A DNA stretch of 64,000 nt from assembly GCF_017745275.1 (NCBI RefSeq), contig NZ_JAGHZS010000006.1, positions 434,001 to 498,000 on the forward strand, read 5' to 3'. How positions within the stretch are numbered: the stretch's first letter is position 1; each line of letters starts with the position of its first letter. Below are positions 17,790-28,300 of this stretch, piece after piece. This DNA is from Chitinophaga sp. Its GTDB lineage: Bacteria > Bacteroidota > Bacteroidia > Chitinophagales > Chitinophagaceae. Under the pieces are notes generated by a model. That model searched no databases and was not told where the DNA came from. It saw only the letters and a program-made list of their open reading frames with translations. A program made the position numbers and the translations under genes.

Positions 17790-18632
17790 ATGATCGTTTA
17801 TATCCGGAAAAAATTTTTGCAACCCTTACTCGCTTTTTGTCTGCTGGCTGGCAGCTTATTGTCTGCATGTACTAAGGAGGTAACGCCACTGCCGGGGGCG
17901 GAAAGAGGCAACATGTTCTTCTATAATGCCTCTGTGGCATTGACCGGGCAGGTAGCCTCCCCTACCAGGCGAAGGGTTAATTTTATACTAATGGATAGCC
18001 AGGATAGTAATTATGTATGGGATGCGGACCGTGTTTCAAAACATCCATATTTCGAGGGCGGTAAGATTGTTTCCTTCCCGGAAATGGTGAATGGCTGGGC
18101 TACCTATTGGCCGGTGCTAACCGGGCCGCATACACTGAGATTACTGGATAGTTCAGGAACGGTATTGCTGACCGATAGTGTCAATTTAGACAAGCAAAAT
18201 GCCGCGCAGGTATTTTATACAGATAGCTGTGGCTATTTCCGCAGCGTGGTAACCACAGATCCTTTCATGTCAAAAGAAAAGCAGATCGGGATGCGGCTCA
18301 TTAACCTGAGTCCGGGAAATGATAAATACTTCCTTACTATTAATAAGAAGATTCCGGCAGAATTACCAGCCGCCACACATTATGGGGATCATACCGGTTA
18401 TATCGCGATGAATAGCGACCGGCAGGATACGTTGGCCATAAAAGTTTTTTCTGTGTCAGACAGCACCAATGCCATGTCCAGGGTATCCCTGATAGTGACA
18501 CCCGGCCATGCCTATACGTTGTTAATGAGTGGTTACCCGGAAAACCATCCCGCTTCTTATAAGGATCCGCGCACCGGTAGAATAATATCGCTGCAAACAA
18601 CTTTCGTTATTCAGGCATTGAAGAATTATTAA
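17790..18632 (+). CDS. Lipoprotein of unknown function, weakly DUF4397-like (locus A)
   Basis: This 280-residue lipoprotein has a signal peptide ending at lipobox LLSAC. It begins 12 bases after the TonB receptor stop, so it is translated from the same message. Two stretches resemble the repeated beta-sandwich of DUF4397 surface proteins: 'GNMFFYNASVAL...VNFILMDSQDSNYVW' and 'GMRLINLSPGNDKYFLTINKKI'. The match is weak and no catalytic residues are evident. Its place between the receptor and another lipoprotein suggests an accessory binding protein at the outer membrane, in the role SusD plays elsewhere (inference). Confidence 0.8.
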   Translation: MIVYIRKKFLQPLLAFCLLAGSLLSACTKEVTPLPGAERGNMFFYNASVALTGQVASPTRRRVNFILMDSQDSNYVWDADRVSKHPYFEGGKIVSFPEMVNGWATYWPVLTGPHTLRLLDSSGTVLLTDSVNLDKQNAAQVFYTDSCGYFRSVVTTDPFMSKEKQIGMRLINLSPGNDKYFLTINKKIPAELPAATHYGDHTGYIAMNSDRQDTLAIKVFSVSDSTNAMSRVSLIVTPGHAYTLLMSGYPENHPASYKDPRTGRIISLQTTFVIQALKNY

Positions 18633-18644
18633 AACGCTTACAAC

Positions 18645-20345
18645 ATGAGAAAAATATTTTCTGTTCATACAACTTTATCCTTAGTGATATTGCTTTTGTT
18701 GCTGAATGCCTGCCGTAAGGTAGATGAACATAAAAAACTGGTAGAGTCGCAGCCCTGGCTGGCAGACACTTATACGTTGAATGGCAGGTATGGAATATAC
18801 GAATGGCAATATCCGTCGTTATGGGTAGTAGGTGATACCGCTATGCTGATCGGAAAGTTTTTTACCAATACACCAGGAAGTGATATCCGGGTGGGAGGTG
18901 TGTCGGTAAAAGTGGTAGAGCATGTGGAGATAGATCCTAATAAACTGTACAATACCGGTGGAATTCAGATGGAGACGCTTGACCTGGTGCGCTTTGTTGT
19001 CACTAAAGAAATGGGAATAGGGCAGCAACGCCCGGTAGTCATCACCGCCAATGGAATTACCATCAGCGGTGCGCCGTTATCTATACAGGATTTTGCTGCC
19101 AGTGTAGGACGAACAGATACCACGCTGGTGGTAGATAAGCTGTTACATTGGGTCCCCGCAAATGCCGATGCGCTTAATAAGAAAGGATATGCCTTTTTGC
19201 GTACGGTTCACTGTGATAGAAATGGAGCTATCTGGTTCGATAATGCACTAAGTATTAACGTAGTCACCGGTGGGCAGGTAAATGCTTTTCTGAGTGCAGG
19301 TGATAAGATAACAGATGATAAGGGAGCGGCATTCACCATTAAACACGTACTGAGCAGCGCTATTTCCTTTGATGGCAATACCTTGTTTTTTTCTATTGAG
19401 GATAAGGAAGCATCCACAGATACCGTGAATAATTACATCTTCCGCTTGTGTAAAATGGAGGTATCTTCCCGGAGCGTTACTACGCTTAACCGCACATTGG
19501 TGTTAAACAAAACAGCACTTTTAGATGAAGATGCCGCTCCGTTCCAGGGAAGTATTGATCGTTTGAAGACGGTAGCCATGTATCTCAATGCTGATCTGCA
19601 GAACAATCTTACCTATACTAATTATTATGCACCACCCAGCGTAGCTGAGGACCATTCCTACTGGATGTCCGTCATTGGCGGAGGGCAAATCAATATGGAA
19701 CCGTATGGTAATAATGTGGCGCTTATCTGCCGGCTGGATATAAATGGTAAAGTAACGGCGCTGATGGGGGCCGGCTATATGGGTGACGCCAAACCTTTCA
19801 TTCTTACACCAGGGATACATGTGGCCAGTAGTCTTTGTTTTGTAGATCCGTCAGGTAAATATGTATATGGAATGGCCAATGTGGACGACTGGCGTACACA
19901 ACTCCTGAAGTATGATGTGCAACAGGAAGATGTAGTGGCATCGGTCAGGGCTGCAGCTGCCATTTTCGTGCTGCACTCGTATGATACCGTGCCCGCCACT
20001 AAGGGAGTAGGCCCAATGAGTATAAGCGTGATTGACTGGACGGGCATGACCTATAATTTCAATACCCTGATGGTGTTGTCAGATGGGTCCTTGTTGGCCG
20101 CAACAGGAGGCTCACTGTTTAATTACGACATGGAGCAGCGAACGGTTTATTGTTATGCTGGTGTAGAGAATGCCTTTGGGGCTTCGGCACCAGGACAGGA
20201 TAAGCTCACCGGTAAAGCCAAATGGGTGAATTTTGGCGGTGCCGCGCTGATCGGGCAGGATAAAACAAATGCGATCTATTACTGCCAGGGAGCATTGGGT
20301 ACCGACGGCATTGATTTTTATAAACTGCATTCCGAAGGGAAGTAG
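18645..20345 (+). CDS. Large lipoprotein of unknown function, possible IPT/TIG plus propeller-like fold (locus A)
   Basis: This 566-residue lipoprotein has lipobox LLNAC. Residues about 40-150 read like an Ig/IPT-type beta-sandwich ('DTAMLIGKFFTNTPGSDIRVGGVSVKVVEHV', 'RPVVITANGITISGAPLSIQDF'). The rest holds repeated short strands with 'ICRLDINGKVTALMGAGYMGDAKP', 'LCFVDPSGKYVYGMANVDDWRTQLLKYDVQ' and 'MVLSDGSLLAATGGSLFNYDM', which look like blades of a beta-propeller. This resembles the IPT/NHL surface lipoproteins that accompany TonB receptors. It is the last gene of the locus A operon, and a strong terminator follows. The function is unknown; ligand capture is an inference. Confidence 0.8.
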   Translation: MRKIFSVHTTLSLVILLLLLNACRKVDEHKKLVESQPWLADTYTLNGRYGIYEWQYPSLWVVGDTAMLIGKFFTNTPGSDIRVGGVSVKVVEHVEIDPNKLYNTGGIQMETLDLVRFVVTKEMGIGQQRPVVITANGITISGAPLSIQDFAASVGRTDTTLVVDKLLHWVPANADALNKKGYAFLRTVHCDRNGAIWFDNALSINVVTGGQVNAFLSAGDKITDDKGAAFTIKHVLSSAISFDGNTLFFSIEDKEASTDTVNNYIFRLCKMEVSSRSVTTLNRTLVLNKTALLDEDAAPFQGSIDRLKTVAMYLNADLQNNLTYTNYYAPPSVAEDHSYWMSVIGGGQINMEPYGNNVALICRLDINGKVTALMGAGYMGDAKPFILTPGIHVASSLCFVDPSGKYVYGMANVDDWRTQLLKYDVQQEDVVASVRAAAAIFVLHSYDTVPATKGVGPMSISVIDWTGMTYNFNTLMVLSDGSLLAATGGSLFNYDMEQRTVYCYAGVENAFGASAPGQDKLTGKAKWVNFGGAALIGQDKTNAIYYCQGALGTDGIDFYKLHSEGK

Positions 20346-20384
20346 ATGGTATCATACCGATACCGATATGGTATACTATGAAAA

Positions 20385-20418
20385 GGGATAAATCACGCGT
20401 GTGATTTATCCCTTTTTT
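20385..20418 (+). terminator. Rho-independent terminator of locus A
   Basis: Perfect 12-bp stem GGGATAAATCAC / GTGATTTATCCC with loop GCGT and TTTTTT after it. Confidence 0.93.
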
Positions 20419-20496
20419 ATGGAGAGATATTTACAAAACCTGAAAAGTTACCGGAGAAACCTTTGTTTTTGACTGGTGGGAACCGGGCACTGTGAT

Positions 20497-20504
20497 TAGC
20501 TTTG
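20497..20504 (+). promoter_or_regulatory. Possible -7 promoter element TAGCTTTG
   Basis: Matches TAnnTTTG and lies 14 bases upstream of ATG 20518. The nearest upstream TTG is 25 bases away, which is longer than the usual spacer, so the -33 half is not convincing. Confidence 0.4.
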
Positions 20505-20517
20505 TATAAAAATCATC

Positions 20518-21438
20518 ATGAATAACAATAGTAAACACGCCGTCTTCCTGGCTTTTACGCTGATCTTTATAAACATGCACGTGGGATTCAGCCAAAGTCA
20601 CCAACAGGCCTCCAACAACCAGGTGATGGCACAGACTATCACACCCAACAGCTCATCCGACATACAATATTTTACCACCGGCGACGGCGTTAAGATTGCC
20701 TATCAGCTGGATGGTGCCGCTGATAAGCCAGTATTGGTACTGGCCAATTCCATGGCCACCGACCTGCACATGTGGGATGACCAGGTTCCCACCTTTACTA
20801 AATACTTCCGCGTGCTGAGGTTTGATACCCGCGGCAGCGGCGCCTCTGACGCTCCCGAAGGCGATTATTCCGTAGACCGGATGGGCATGGACGTGATCAA
20901 CCTGCTGGATGCTCTTCATATTGATAAGGTAGATTTCATAGGCTTATCATTAGGAGGGTGGATCGGGCAATGGATGGGCATACACGCTTCTTCCCGCCTC
21001 AATAAACTGGTATTAACCAATACCTCTTCCTACCTGGGCCCGGAAAAATTCTTTAATGAACAGATCCAATACCTGCGCGGCGGTGGCAGCCTGGAACGCT
21101 ATGGCGACATGTTTATCCACAACTGGTTTGATGAAGGTTTTGATCCTGCGGTAGTAGCGAAATTCCGTAAGATGGTGCTTTCTACGCCGCGTCTTGGCCT
21201 GGCCAGCACATTTGCTGCGGTACGTGATGCCGACTCCCGCCGGACGATATCACTTATCACTACCCCAACACTGGTGATCGGAGGTATCAATGACAGAGCC
21301 ACTCCCGGGGAACACAGCAAGTTGATTGCGCAAACAATTCCTCATTCGAAACTGGTGATGCTGCCGGTTATTCACCTGTCGAATATAGAGGCAAAAGAAA
21401 CGTTTGAAAAAACGGTATTGGATTTTCTGTTGAAGTAA
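20518..21438 (+). CDS. Exported alpha/beta hydrolase, 3-oxoadipate enol-lactonase-like
   Basis: This 306-residue serine hydrolase has a signal-like N-terminus (HAVFLAFTLIFINMHVGFSQ), so it acts outside the cytoplasm. Landmarks are the oxyanion loop 'VLANSMATDLHMWDDQV' and the nucleophile elbow 'GLSLGG'. An acid residue probably lies in 'VIGGINDRATP', and a late His is present in 'PVIHLSN'. The pattern 'RVLRFDTRGSGASDAPEGDYSVDRMGMDVINLLDAL' is typical of the PcaD-like group. A secreted form with no aromatic-degradation genes nearby argues against a true protocatechuate-pathway role. It stands as a single gene. Confidence 0.9.
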   Translation: MNNNSKHAVFLAFTLIFINMHVGFSQSHQQASNNQVMAQTITPNSSSDIQYFTTGDGVKIAYQLDGAADKPVLVLANSMATDLHMWDDQVPTFTKYFRVLRFDTRGSGASDAPEGDYSVDRMGMDVINLLDALHIDKVDFIGLSLGGWIGQWMGIHASSRLNKLVLTNTSSYLGPEKFFNEQIQYLRGGGSLERYGDMFIHNWFDEGFDPAVVAKFRKMVLSTPRLGLASTFAAVRDADSRRTISLITTPTLVIGGINDRATPGEHSKLIAQTIPHSKLVMLPVIHLSNIEAKETFEKTVLDFLLK

Positions 21439-21453
21439 TGCGATATGAAATTA

Positions 21454-21496
21454 AAAGAACGAGGGCGAATATTCCCAATATTCGCCCTCGTTCTTT
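21454..21496. terminator. Bidirectional terminator with a perfect 20-bp stem
   Basis: Left arm 21454-21473 and right arm 21477-21496 are exact reverse complements with loop CCC. A-rich and T-rich ends serve both strands. It separates the convergent hydrolase and histidine kinase genes. Confidence 0.92.
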
Positions 21497-21509
21497 AATG
21501 ATACAACAT

Positions 21510-23384
21510 TTATTGCTGCAATGAAACATAGAATGTGGATCCCTTCCCTGCCTGGCTTTCAAACCAGATGCGTCCTCCGTGAGCTTCAACAATCTGTTTG
21601 CAGATATAAAGCCCCAGGCCAAAAGAGGGTTCTCCGGAGGTGCCTTTTCGCTTAATGTTACTTTCAAAAGGCTCAAATATCCTGGCGGCAATTTCCGGCG
21701 GAATGCCCATGCCATTGTCACGTACCGAAATGGTAACGGTACCGGGTTTATTATTTGCTGCGGGTGTTTCTTCCGCCATGATCTCAATTGTGGCTCCTTC
21801 GGGACTGAATTTGATGGCATTGCCCACCAGGTTATCTATTACACGGGATAGCTTTCGTTTGTCCGCCACAATAAAAGAAGGGGGTGCTTTGGGCGAAATC
21901 AGCGCCTGTTTTTTTTCTTCAGCACGATAGGCCAATAGCTGTGCGGACTCCTGCAATAAAGCAATGACATCTGTGCTTTCTTTCTGCAAGGGTTGGTTGC
22001 CGATGTCGAAATCTGTTTCCAGCAAATCAGTAATTAGCTGTAAGCATCCTTTGCTGGCCTGATCAATCAGGGCGATCCATTCTTTTTCCCAGGTAGCTGG
22101 CGGGCTCTCCAGCATCATACTGGTAAAGGCATTGATGGCGCCTATAGGATTACGTAAATCATGTGCCACCACCCTAATGAGCCGGGCGTAATTCTTGTTG
22201 CCAGCCTCCAGCGCGGTACTGATCGTGGTGAGTTGTTGATACTGTTTTTCCAGTGTAGCGTGTACACGGGCATCTCTCTTTTTATTTCGCCAAAGCAAAT
22301 AGATAATCGCGCCAGCCAGCAAACAAGCAATGCCCACCAGTAGGAGCAGGCGATTGGCATACACTTTTTCTTCCCTGATAATTTCCAGTTGCTGGTCTTT
22401 CAGGGCATAGCTGATATAGTCGATCCCGGATTGATTTTCCAGGTCCTGTTTGGTTCGGTATAGCTCCAGCAGCGCGGCACTATATTCATATGCTTTTTGC
22501 TGGTCGTTGCGGGCTAAATAAAAATTATATAACCTGTTGTCTATACTCAGTTCATAACTCTTGTAATTTTTCGTTTTTGAAATGTTTAATCCCTGCAGGT
22601 AAAAATTAACAGCTTTAACAGAGTCCTTGCCCGCATACAGGTCTGCCAGTTCGATCAGCAGATCGAGACTCATAAAGTTCAGGTTTTCCCGCAGCCCTCC
22701 TGATAATGCGCTTTCCAGTAGCCGGATACCGTTGGCAGTATCTTTTTTCTCCAATAACCGGTTTGCCTGCAATTGTTTCACCGCCAGCAGTACACGGATA
22801 TCGTGATATTTTTCAGCGATGTTGATGATTTTATGAATGTACTGGTCTACAGAGTCAGGGGAAAACTGTTGTGGATATTGAAGAATATAATTATAAATGA
22901 CCAATGACATGATGGAGTCGTGGCGAAGGGTAGCGCCCAGGTTCATAGCTCTTTTGAAATGGCTCAACGCTTTTTCAATATTGCCATTGGTATTATACAC
23001 CATCGCAATATTCATCAGCACCTGTACCAGGTTAGAAGAATCCCTGATGGCACCGTATTGGTTAAAGGCATCGCCGTAATAGCGTAGTGCAAGCTCACTA
23101 TTGCCTTTTATATCGAAGTAAATCCCCAGGTTGGTGGTAGCATCCGCGATGCCTTTTGGATAGTCAATTCTTTCCGCTATTTCCCGGGCCGTTCTGGCAT
23201 AGAGCATCGTGGAATCGGCATCCTGTTCATAAGACAGGGTACTTATTTTGTTCAGAATATCTACATATTGGGCACTATCCGTAATAGCCGGCAGTGCTTT
23301 CTGAAGGGAATGAACAAGGTCTTCCTGGCAGTGTGCAGTACCGGAAAATAGTAGTAATATAACAAGGGGGACAATCGCTCTCAA
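21510..23384 (-). CDS. Sensor histidine kinase with N-terminal TPR repeats
   Basis: This 624-residue kinase has a signal peptide (MRAIVPLVILLLFSGTAHCQ). A periplasmic helical TPR region follows to about residue 340 ('AIRDSSNLVQVLMNIAMVYNTNGNIEKALSHFKRAM'), then one membrane segment ('LLLLVGIACLLAGAIIYLLW'). The HisKA H-box carries His408 ('VAHDLRNP'), and the ATPase has N-box 'NLVGNAIKFSP', G1 'DNGMGIPP' and G2 'FGLGLY'. All catalytic boxes are intact. No receiver domain or response-regulator gene lies next to it, so it is an orphan whose partner is elsewhere. The TPR input region suggests that it senses a protein or peptide. Confidence 0.95.
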   Translation of the reverse strand: MRAIVPLVILLLFSGTAHCQEDLVHSLQKALPAITDSAQYVDILNKISTLSYEQDADSTMLYARTAREIAERIDYPKGIADATTNLGIYFDIKGNSELALRYYGDAFNQYGAIRDSSNLVQVLMNIAMVYNTNGNIEKALSHFKRAMNLGATLRHDSIMSLVIYNYILQYPQQFSPDSVDQYIHKIINIAEKYHDIRVLLAVKQLQANRLLEKKDTANGIRLLESALSGGLRENLNFMSLDLLIELADLYAGKDSVKAVNFYLQGLNISKTKNYKSYELSIDNRLYNFYLARNDQQKAYEYSAALLELYRTKQDLENQSGIDYISYALKDQQLEIIREEKVYANRLLLLVGIACLLAGAIIYLLWRNKKRDARVHATLEKQYQQLTTISTALEAGNKNYARLIRVVAHDLRNPIGAINAFTSMMLESPPATWEKEWIALIDQASKGCLQLITDLLETDFDIGNQPLQKESTDVIALLQESAQLLAYRAEEKKQALISPKAPPSFIVADKRKLSRVIDNLVGNAIKFSPEGATIEIMAEETPAANNKPGTVTISVRDNGMGIPPEIAARIFEPFESNIKRKGTSGEPSFGLGLYICKQIVEAHGGRIWFESQAGKGSTFYVSLQQ

Positions 23385-23697
23385 GGATATCGTTTATAAC
23401 AAAATAATATTTATAATGGTTAGTTCAAAATAATAATATGTAAAAGTGGGGTTTGGTGGTAGGTGGGGTGTATGGAAACAGTAAGGAAGAAAATATCAGC
23501 AGGTAGCAAAATTGTTGAATCAGGTGAGCAACAGTGCCATACATGATCCGTTTCGCATAGCATAGCTATATTGCCAATGCAGACTCTAAGTATATTTTAA
23601 AGCTTAATAGAATTAAACGGCATAATTCCTTAAATTTAAAAACGTGTCCCGTTTAATCGCATTAGAATACCCAACGAAATTTGTAAACCAAACGACC

Positions 23698-24807
23698 ATG
23701 AAGAAAAGTAAAAAATACGATACTGTGGCCGGGTTGAGAAAGATCTATGAAGCGTTAACCCTGAATAATAGTATCCCGATACATGGAAAAATTATCACTG
23801 TACTATTACTATTTATTCACCCAATCGTTTTTGGGCAGCACCCACAGCCGGCCAACATAGGGCAGCGCACTTTTCATTTTAAAGATGAGAAACGTAACCG
23901 TCCTTTAGTGACGGAACTATGGTATCCAACAACAGATACACTTAAAGCAAGTGATAAAAGATTTTCTCCTTTTTTACGCCGTTACACGGTACGCGATGGA
24001 AGCTTACCCACAGGCAAATTGCCCCTCATTATGGTTTCACACGGAACCGGTGGAAGCCGGACTTCGTTGGAATGGATAGTACAACATTTGGTTCAATCCG
24101 GTTTTATAGTAGCAGCGGTTGATCACTGGGGAAATACATCGGATAATAAAATCGCGGTGGAATTTATGAAACCCTGGGAAAGGCCGCAGGATATCAGCTT
24201 TGCGCTTACGCAGCTGCTGAAGGAAAAGGAGGTTAATGCAGTGATAGATACAGTACGAATTGGCGCATTGGGCTTTTCATTTGGAGGTTATACCGTCATT
24301 GCTTTGGCCGGTGGAGTGATTGATTACCCGGTGCTGATACATTATTACCGCACAATAGGTCACCGCGAGGTGGAGGTTCCCGAATACCCGGGGTTAGGTC
24401 GCTTATTGTACGACAGTACGTTGATTGCGGCCACTAAACATGTTCCCAATTTAAAAGATAGCCGCATCAAAGCCTTCGTTGCATTATCCCCGGGCACGGG
24501 GCCTGGCTTTGTCCGTAAAGAGCAGTTTAAAGATGTTCATGGCGCCGTTTTTATAACCGGCTCACTGGCAGATAGTATAGCGCCTGTTAAGAGTAATGCA
24601 AGGGTATATCATAAGCTGATCAAAGGTGCCGACTATTATGAGTTTGGCGGTAAAGTTGGACATTATGTAATGTTGGGCGAAGCAAATGACGAACTAAAAC
24701 AGGAAGCCCCGGTTCCATTTGTAGATGATCCTTCTGTAAACAGGCATGAGGTACATTTAAAAGTAGACAGCCTCGTCACAGATTTTTTTAAAAGAAATTT
24801 GAAATGA
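23698..24807 (+). CDS. Alpha/beta hydrolase, PAF-acetylhydrolase/dienelactone-hydrolase-like
   Basis: This hydrolase has about 369 residues. ATG 23698 is preferred to the GTG at 23644. A hydrophobic stretch at about residues 31-47 ('IITVLLLFIHPIVFGQ') is a signal peptide with a long N-region, so export is likely. Catalytic features are 'VSHGTGGSRTS' (oxyanion), 'GFSFGG' (nucleophile Ser), 'TGSLADSIAP' (acid) and 'KVGHYVML' (His). The opening 'RTFHFKDEKRNRPLVTELWYPT' is typical of the large predicted-dienelactone-hydrolase/platelet-activating-factor acetylhydrolase group. It stands alone and ends at a bidirectional terminator. The substrate is unknown. Confidence 0.88.
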   Translation: MKKSKKYDTVAGLRKIYEALTLNNSIPIHGKIITVLLLFIHPIVFGQHPQPANIGQRTFHFKDEKRNRPLVTELWYPTTDTLKASDKRFSPFLRRYTVRDGSLPTGKLPLIMVSHGTGGSRTSLEWIVQHLVQSGFIVAAVDHWGNTSDNKIAVEFMKPWERPQDISFALTQLLKEKEVNAVIDTVRIGALGFSFGGYTVIALAGGVIDYPVLIHYYRTIGHREVEVPEYPGLGRLLYDSTLIAATKHVPNLKDSRIKAFVALSPGTGPGFVRKEQFKDVHGAVFITGSLADSIAPVKSNARVYHKLIKGADYYEFGGKVGHYVMLGEANDELKQEAPVPFVDDPSVNRHEVHLKVDSLVTDFFKRNLK

Positions 24808-24823
24808 TGCCGGTAATTTTTTT

Positions 24824-24872
24824 GAAAGAAGAAAGCCTTCAAATCTCATGGATTTGGAGGCTTTCTTCTTTC
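24824..24872. terminator. Bidirectional terminator, 22-bp stem
   Basis: Arms 24824-24845 and 24851-24872 pair with a single T-G wobble, loop TCATG. It serves the plus-strand hydrolase and the minus-strand Rhs/immunity operon. Confidence 0.9.
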
Positions 24873-24881
24873 ATGCATATG

Positions 24882-25334
24882 CTACTTCTCCGATAATAAA
24901 GAAAATAGCTTCTCGATATTATTAATATGGTGATAATCTTTAAAAAGATTTTTTATATCATTCATAATATTTTGTTTGAGGTTATAAATTTCCTGCACGA
25001 AATCATTATAATTAAGTGCCACTTTCTTTTTTCTATCCAGCTTTAGTAACACATTATCAGCCTCCATTTTTATTTCGAATTCATAAAGCTCATACATGTT
25101 ATATAAGTGATAGACGGACGCTTTGTTTGTTTTTAATTTTTTCAAAACATCATACACATCATAGGAAAACTTAATTATATCTGCCTTGAAAGACAAAGAA
25201 GCATTATCGTTTCCTACTATTAAAACATCTCCCCAAATTAAATTCTCTCCTAAAGTAGCCACTGAATAATTCGAAATATTTTTCTTGCAGGTTTCCTGGT
25301 GATGTTGCAAGTCTATTTTATACGATAATTCCAT
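24882..25334 (-). CDS. Putative immunity protein for the adjacent Rhs toxin
   Basis: This 150-residue acidic/lysine-rich cytoplasmic protein has no recognisable domain. It is clearly more AT-rich than the Rhs core, as polymorphic-toxin immunity genes usually are. It starts 26 bases after the stop of the Rhs gene, exactly where the cognate immunity gene is expected, and is the last gene before the terminator. Aromatic-rich patches ('VYHLYNMYELYEFEIKM') could form the toxin-binding face. The role is inferred from position and composition only. Confidence 0.75.
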   Translation of the reverse strand: MELSYKIDLQHHQETCKKNISNYSVATLGENLIWGDVLIVGNDNASLSFKADIIKFSYDVYDVLKKLKTNKASVYHLYNMYELYEFEIKMEADNVLLKLDRKKKVALNYNDFVQEIYNLKQNIMNDIKNLFKDYHHINNIEKLFSLLSEK

Positions 25335-25360
25335 AATAAATTCATTATTCTTTTATGACA

Positions 25361-28300
25361 TTATAAAGGATAGGCTGATCTCACCCATCCATTAGGATCT
25401 GTGTGAACTATCATTTGTTTCGTTGCATTTCCAAATCGATCAGTGCCAATAGTATGGTCAAAAGTATGAACAAAAGTTTTAGTACCATCGGCTGCTGTGC
25501 TAAGTAAATTCTCTGGTTTAACAGCTTCATCAACCATGGCTCGTACTTTTTCTTTTGTGTTTATATTTTCTCTGAACTTACTTTTTCCAGCTGGTGCCCT
25601 GTGAAATGCATGCTCTTTCCAGATGTGATCAATGGCTTTCATTTCACCGCCATTGGCATAATCATGGGTACCCCACTTGGCTTTACAATGATTTTTGACG
25701 AGCCCTAAAATGTCCACCCATTCATTCGGATCATGCACATACCCATACAACCTGCTCCCGCCATTTAGCCCGATAGGATCCTGCGATATATACCGTCCTT
25801 CCTCACTGTCGTAGTATCTGAATCGATTATAGCATAACCCGGTTTCCACATCCGCTACCTGTCCCTGATAAAGGTACCCACAAAATCCGGCATCTCCCTG
25901 TAACATCCTGACATTTCCAAAGCTATCAATTTCCCGCTGCCAGATTAACACTCCGGTCTCGTCGTACCCCTGTATGGGCGTACCTAAATGATCAGCAACA
26001 ATACTATATTTTTTGTCCCCTTTGATCTTGGCTGTTGGCGTGAAATTATCTTCATTAAACACCCAGGTGATCAAATCATCCGCACTGCTTTCCCTGGCAT
26101 CAAATTCTTTCCATTCGTGCAATGGTTTATTGCCATCCCATACCCAACGGGTGATGGTATGTTTATATCGTTTCTCAATCCGCCTGCCTAAAGCATCATA
26201 TTTAAAATTCACCTTCTCTCCATCCGGCCGTAACACACCTGATAGCATACCGGCGGCATTCCATTCATATTCCCATACCCGGCCGCTAAGTTCTGTTTTG
26301 CGTACCAGGTTGCCCAGCTGGTCATATTTGTAAGTAGCTTTTTTACTTTTTAGCAATCTGCCACCTCTATCATAGGTCCGGTCTTTTTGCTCAGGGGTAT
26401 CAAACAAATTTCCTACGGCGTTAGGTGTACGATATTCCACGCTGCCGTCACCATAAATTACTTCAGCGAGGTTACCATAGGTATCATGCCTGAATTGTTT
26501 GGCGCCGGTGGCGCTGTCGTGGATACCCGATAGCCGGTCTCCGTCCCAGGAGTAGCGCCGTTGCAGCCGTTTATTGCCCTGGGTGGTTACCTGGTCTACC
26601 AGCCGGCCGGAGAGATCGTATTGGTTTTGCTGGGTTACGCGCCCGGTCATTGATCTTTCGGTTACCTGGCCCTGGTTATTGTATTTTAATTGTGCCTGCC
26701 ACCCATTCGCCTCCATTTGTTCCAGCCAGCTCATGGTGTTGTTATACTGCATACTTAATGCGGCGCCCATACTGCTTTTAAGTGCGGCGCGTTGTCCCAG
26801 CTGGTTATATTCGCTGTTGAGCACTATTCCATTACTGGTTTCCTGTGTAACTAATCCCAACGGATCACGCTGCAACTGTACGGATGCATGGCTGTTCTGT
26901 GCACTGATAAGTTGCCCCATCGCATTATAGCCAAAGGTTTCAGCGCTGCCGTCTTTTTCATAGTATACTGTTGCCACCTGTCCGGCGGACGTATATTCGT
27001 AAGCCTGCTGGCTGCCATCGGGCAGAATGGCGCGCATTACCTGGCCCCCCGCATTACGTATATACTGACGCGTTAGTCCGTCAAAGCCTTTTTCAGTAAC
27101 AACATTGCCTTCTTCATCCAGTTCAAAACTATAGATTTCCCGGTGTTCATTGATGATATGAACTAATTGCCCTTCTTTATTATAGCCAAGTTGAATAGCG
27201 GTGTTTCCTTGCCGTCGTTCTACCACATCTCCGAAGAAATTATAACGAAAGGCGACCGACTGATGCCGGTCTTTGACAGCAATGGTATTGCCCATGCTGT
27301 CGTATTGCAGTTGCACGATATTACCACTACTGTCTTTTGTCTGAACGGGGTTGCCGAGGAGATTGTATTCCCGCTGAAAAACAGCCCCGGCAGGGTCTGT
27401 AATCGTTGTTAGCCGTCCCAGGAGATCGTAGTGATATTTAACCCTGCCGTTATTGGGTAAAGTAGCATCACTCAGCAATAGCTGATTGTTATATTGCAGA
27501 TGGGTAACTGCTCCAAGCGGATTGATGATCCTGCTTTGCAGGCCATCAGTATATTCAAATTTAGTGGTGGCTCCCAGTGGATTGGTGCGCTGCACCAGGT
27601 TACCGTTATCATCATATTCATACTGCCATACCCCTCCATTAGGCAGTGTAATAGTAACAGGTTGTTGCCATTGATTGTACGTGATCTCGGTTGTTCCTAA
27701 ACCCGGCAACTGCATGCTTGTCATGTTGCCTTTTTCGTCGAAGGCATAGGTAGTGGCTACTCCCAGTTCATTGGTTTCGGCTACCTGGTTATCTGCTTCG
27801 TCATAGGTAAATAGTTGTGTGGCACCATAGCCATTCACTATTTTGCTGACGATGCCGCCGGTATGATAATACGTTTTTTTATGCGCCAGGCTATTGGTGG
27901 CTACGGTAAAGCCTTCCAGGTACTCAAATGTATAGCTGTATAGTCCTTCAGGACCTAACGCTGCTGTGCATCGTCCGTGCCGGTCGTAATGAAATGTAAA
28001 GGTGGTGCCATCATTGAAGCGGCGGGAGATAATATGCCGGCCCTCCCATTGAAAGGCATTATAATACCCTTCGGCATTATACATTTCTTTGAGGTTGTTT
28101 TTGTTGTCGTAGGTATAACGCACCATCTCCACCAGTATGCCCCTGTCTCCTAATTCCGGATGAGGCACTTGTACCGCAGTGATCAACCTATCCTCATTAT
28201 ACCGGAAATGAATATCGCGGCGTGAACTGTCCGTGATCTTTTCCAACAGGCCGTCCGGACTGTAATAAAACCGGATCGCAAACCCGTTACGATTGGTGAT

